The translations under genes and the position numbers were made by a program. A stretch of DNA of 8,514 nt from JBICHM01 sp043101835 (lineage in GTDB: Bacteria > Planctomycetota > Phycisphaerae > Phycisphaerales > UBA1924). The first letter of the stretch is position 1, and each line of letters opens with the position of its first letter. The stretch is from positions 1 to 8,514 of the forward strand of contig JBICHM010000121.1 of the NCBI GenBank assembly GCA_043101835.1, in the 5' to 3' direction. The notes under the pieces are model-generated. The model saw only the letters and a program-made list of their open reading frames with translations, was not told where the DNA came from and did not search any database. Shown here piece by piece: positions 7,334 to 8,514 of the stretch.

Positions 7334-7394
7334 CGCATGACAACCGCCGGCGCGGGCGCCCCTCACGGATCCCGCAGCCGGCGGTTGTCATGCG
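7334..7394. terminator. Perfect 18-bp inverted repeat between convergent genes, likely bidirectional terminator
   Basis: The left arm CGCATGACAACCGCCGGC (7334-7351) is exactly complementary to the right arm at 7377-7394, with a 25-nt loop. It lies between the lpoB stop (7321) and the stop of the leftward secreted-protein gene (7421 to 7419), so transcripts from either side would fold into the same hairpin. No T-tract follows on either strand, so it is not a textbook intrinsic terminator. It could act as a Rho-independent terminator with a weak tail, or protect mRNA 3' ends. An 18-bp perfect match is unlikely to be chance. Confidence 0.6.
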
Positions 7395-7418
7395 CTGGTC
7401 GTCAGGCCGCGTGCGAGA

Positions 7419-8069
7419 TCAGCCCCACGCGCCCAGCAGGAGACCGAGGTCGGCCCCGTCCACCGTGCCGTCGCCGTTCAGGTCGGCGGGGCACGGGTTC
7501 CCCGGCACGCAGGGCCCCCACGCGCCGAGCAGCAAGCCAAGGTCCGCGCCATCGACCGTGCCGTCCCCGTTCAGGTCCGGCCCGTTGCCGCCGGCAGTGA
7601 TGCCGACAAACACGGTCGCGTCATCGAGATTGATCCACCCGATGTTCTCGCCCCACGCGTACCCGCGGAAGCGATCGCCGACCAGGTCGATGCGCGCCCC
7701 ATCGGGCCCGACGGTCGGCGTCGTCCCGAAGTTGATCCACCCGACGTTCTCCCCCCACGCATAGCCGGAGAGTTCGCCGGTGGAGGCGTTCACATTCACG
7801 CCGTAATCGACACCCGAGGCGTTCGAGTACGGCCCGCCGCCCGCGCCGACATGGATCCAGCCGATGTTCTCGCCCCAGACCCAGCCGGCGAGGTGATCGC
7901 CGTGGAAGGCCACCCCCTGACTCGCGACGGGGTTCCCCGCGTCGCGCCAGTTCAGGAATCCGGCGTTCTCTGCCCAGGCGTATTTGTTCGTTGCGTCCAC
8001 ATCGCTCTGGGCCAGCGCCGGAGGCGCGGCAAGGGCAGAAGCGAGCAGGATGGTCATGCGAAGCGTCAT
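7419..8069 (-). CDS. Secreted protein with four WGEN-GWI repeats and two C-terminal dockerin-like EF-hand repeats
   Basis: A 216-residue exported protein. A Sec signal peptide covers about residues 1-21 (ending PALAQ). Four copies of a Trp-rich motif follow: YAWAENAGFLNW (30-41), GWVWGENIGWIHVG (62-75), GYAWGENVGWINFG (102-115) and GYAWGENIGWINLD (136-149). The tail holds two identical 21-residue calcium-binding loops (165-185 and 196-216), each with D-x-N-x-D-G-x-V-D-x-x-D, separated by a short Cys/Pro linker (PCVPGNPCPA). Such paired loops resemble type I dockerins, which bind cohesins in cellulosomes; in planctomycetes they are common at protein ends without cellulosomes and may serve surface attachment or sorting, which is inference. 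The function of the WGEN repeats is unknown to me; they look like beta-strand units of a surface adhesin or binding module. The ATG at 8069 has AAAGGA 7 bp upstream. It is probably co-transcribed with the beta-helix gene 60 bp upstream. Confidence 0.88.
   Translation of the reverse strand: MTLRMTILLASALAAPPALAQSDVDATNKYAWAENAGFLNWRDAGNPVASQGVAFHGDHLAGWVWGENIGWIHVGAGGGPYSNASGVDYGVNVNASTGELSGYAWGENVGWINFGTTPTVGPDGARIDLVGDRFRGYAWGENIGWINLDDATVFVGITAGGNGPDLNGDGTVDGADLGLLLGAWGPCVPGNPCPADLNGDGTVDGADLGLLLGAWG
7422..7577 (-). repeat. Two dockerin-like EF-hand repeats, identical in protein but not in DNA
   Basis: The 63-bp units at 7422-7484 and 7515-7577 both encode the same 21 residues (DLNGDGTVDG, then ADLGLLLGAWG), yet 11 of 63 bases differ, every change being synonymous. 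This points to an old duplication held constant at the protein level, not a recent copy. Each loop has the Asp/Asn spacing of a calcium-binding EF-hand. Confidence 0.85.
7623..7982 (-). repeat. Four WGEN-GWI protein repeats
   Basis: Units lie at 7947-7982, 7845-7886, 7725-7766 and 7623-7664 (protein order first to fourth). The consensus is G-[YW]-[AV]-W-G-E-N-[IV]-G-W-I-[NH], with starts 32, 40 and 34 residues apart. The first copy is degenerate (WAENAGFLNW). The DNA of copies two to four is recognisably similar but not identical. Confidence 0.85.
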
Positions 8070-8076
8070 GGTGCGA

Positions 8077-8082
8077 TCCTTT
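8077..8082 (-). promoter_or_regulatory. Ribosome binding site for the WGEN-repeat gene
   Basis: AAAGGA on the minus strand lies 7 bp before the ATG at 8069. It supports this start over the next in-frame ATG four codons on, which would also leave a usable signal peptide. Confidence 0.6.
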
Positions 8083-8129
8083 CGATCGATGGTGCGTTGT
8101 CTCGATCCACGCCGCGGCCACGCCGTTGA

Positions 8130-8513
8130 TCAGGACGGCGGCAGCAGAAGCAGAATGTTGTCCCACGCCTCGGCGACACCCGGGTCGGTGACGATGTCGC
8201 CCGCCTGATTGGCAGGCGGCGGGTTGAACGCGTACGAGTCAGCCGTGTTGCTCACGATCGCGTTCGCGACGCCCTGCACATTGATCCCCGTCGAGCCATT
8301 CCCGACGCTGTGGTTCCCCTCGATGCGGTTGAACCCGCCGAGGATGCCGCTCGACTCGCGGATCCCCGCGCTCGAGTTCCCCGTCACCTGGTTGCCGATC
8401 ACCGTGCAGTTCGTGCCGATGTGGATGCCGTCGGAGAAGCCGTCCCGCACCGTGTTGTCCTTGATGAGCGCGCCGGACGCCGAGATGTTGTCGCCCGTGC
8501 TCTGGTTGACATT
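8130..8513 (-). CDS. Right-handed beta-helix protein, C-terminal part (start beyond window)
   Basis: An open frame enters from the right edge and ends at the TGA at 8132-8130, giving the last 127 residues of a longer protein. The visible part shows the short, Asn/Gly-rich rungs of a parallel beta-helix (PbH1/NosD type): ALIKDNTVRDGFSDGIHIG, CTVIGNQVTGNSSAGI, NRIEGNHSVGNGSTGINV and NAIVSNTADS. After the helix the chain ends in a non-repetitive tail with NPPPANQAGDIV and LLLLPPS. Such proteins in planctomycetes are usually exported and may bind or cleave polysaccharides, but no catalytic residues can be judged from this fragment. A GTG at 8450 could be taken as a start, but the rung pattern continues upstream of it (NVNQSTGDNISASGALIKDN), so the gene is cut by the window edge. 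It lies 60 bp upstream of the WGEN-repeat gene on the same strand, so the two probably form one transcription unit of extracellular proteins. Confidence 0.85.
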   Translation of the reverse strand, partial: NVNQSTGDNISASGALIKDNTVRDGFSDGIHIGTNCTVIGNQVTGNSSAGIRESSGILGGFNRIEGNHSVGNGSTGINVQGVANAIVSNTADSYAFNPPPANQAGDIVTDPGVAEAWDNILLLLPPS

Positions 8514-8514
8514 G

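Noticed and set aside
7419..7577. Evidence for a cellulosome
   Set aside because: The dockerin-like loops alone do not show one. No cohesin, scaffoldin or glycoside hydrolase is in the window, and such tails are common in planctomycetes without cellulosomes.

Overview
The window is very G+C-rich and looks like chromosomal DNA of a planctomycete, most likely of the class Phycisphaerae. The best clue is a secreted protein ending in two EF-hand (dockerin-like) repeats of the DLNGDGTVDGADLG type followed by LLLGAWG, a tail I associate with that class. A right-handed beta-helix protein next to it and several genes without a clear Shine-Dalgarno sequence fit the same picture. No tRNA, rRNA, CRISPR array, transposase or phage gene is visible. 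There are seven genes: five complete and two cut by the window edges.

Left block (1-5159, all minus strand, read right to left). An AAA+ ATPase of the MoxR/magnesium-chelatase-I type (3723-5159) overlaps by 11 bp a VWA-domain protein with an intact MIDAS motif (1997-3733). After 57 bp comes a full AbgT/MtrF-family transporter (311-1939), and after 69 bp the start of a second, paralogous AbgT transporter that leaves the window (1-241). The ATPase and VWA protein are a typical chaperone-like pair. The transporters come from a tandem duplication: 55 of the first 80 residues are identical. Whether the pair acts on the transporters is inference from gene order.

Centre (5160-5303). A 144-bp divergent promoter region contains two perfect palindromes (12 and 16 bp), a small hairpin and a CATAAT box before the rightward genes.

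Right-facing block (5304-7321, plus strand). Two lipoprotein genes follow each other: a COG3014-like protein of unknown function and an LpoB-like protein, the family of outer-membrane activators of the peptidoglycan synthase PBP1b. They probably form an operon concerned with the cell envelope. An 18-bp perfect inverted repeat (7334-7394) lies behind them.

Right end (7419-8513, minus strand). The C-terminal part of a beta-helix protein is followed, 60 bp on, by a small secreted protein with four WGEN-GWI repeats and the two EF-hand repeats. This pair converges on lpoB, and the inverted repeat lies in the gap.

I saw no clear new defence or mobile system. The most interesting points are the ATPase/VWA pair upstream of duplicated AbgT transporters, the COG3014-LpoB pair in a planctomycete-like genome, and the WGEN repeat protein.
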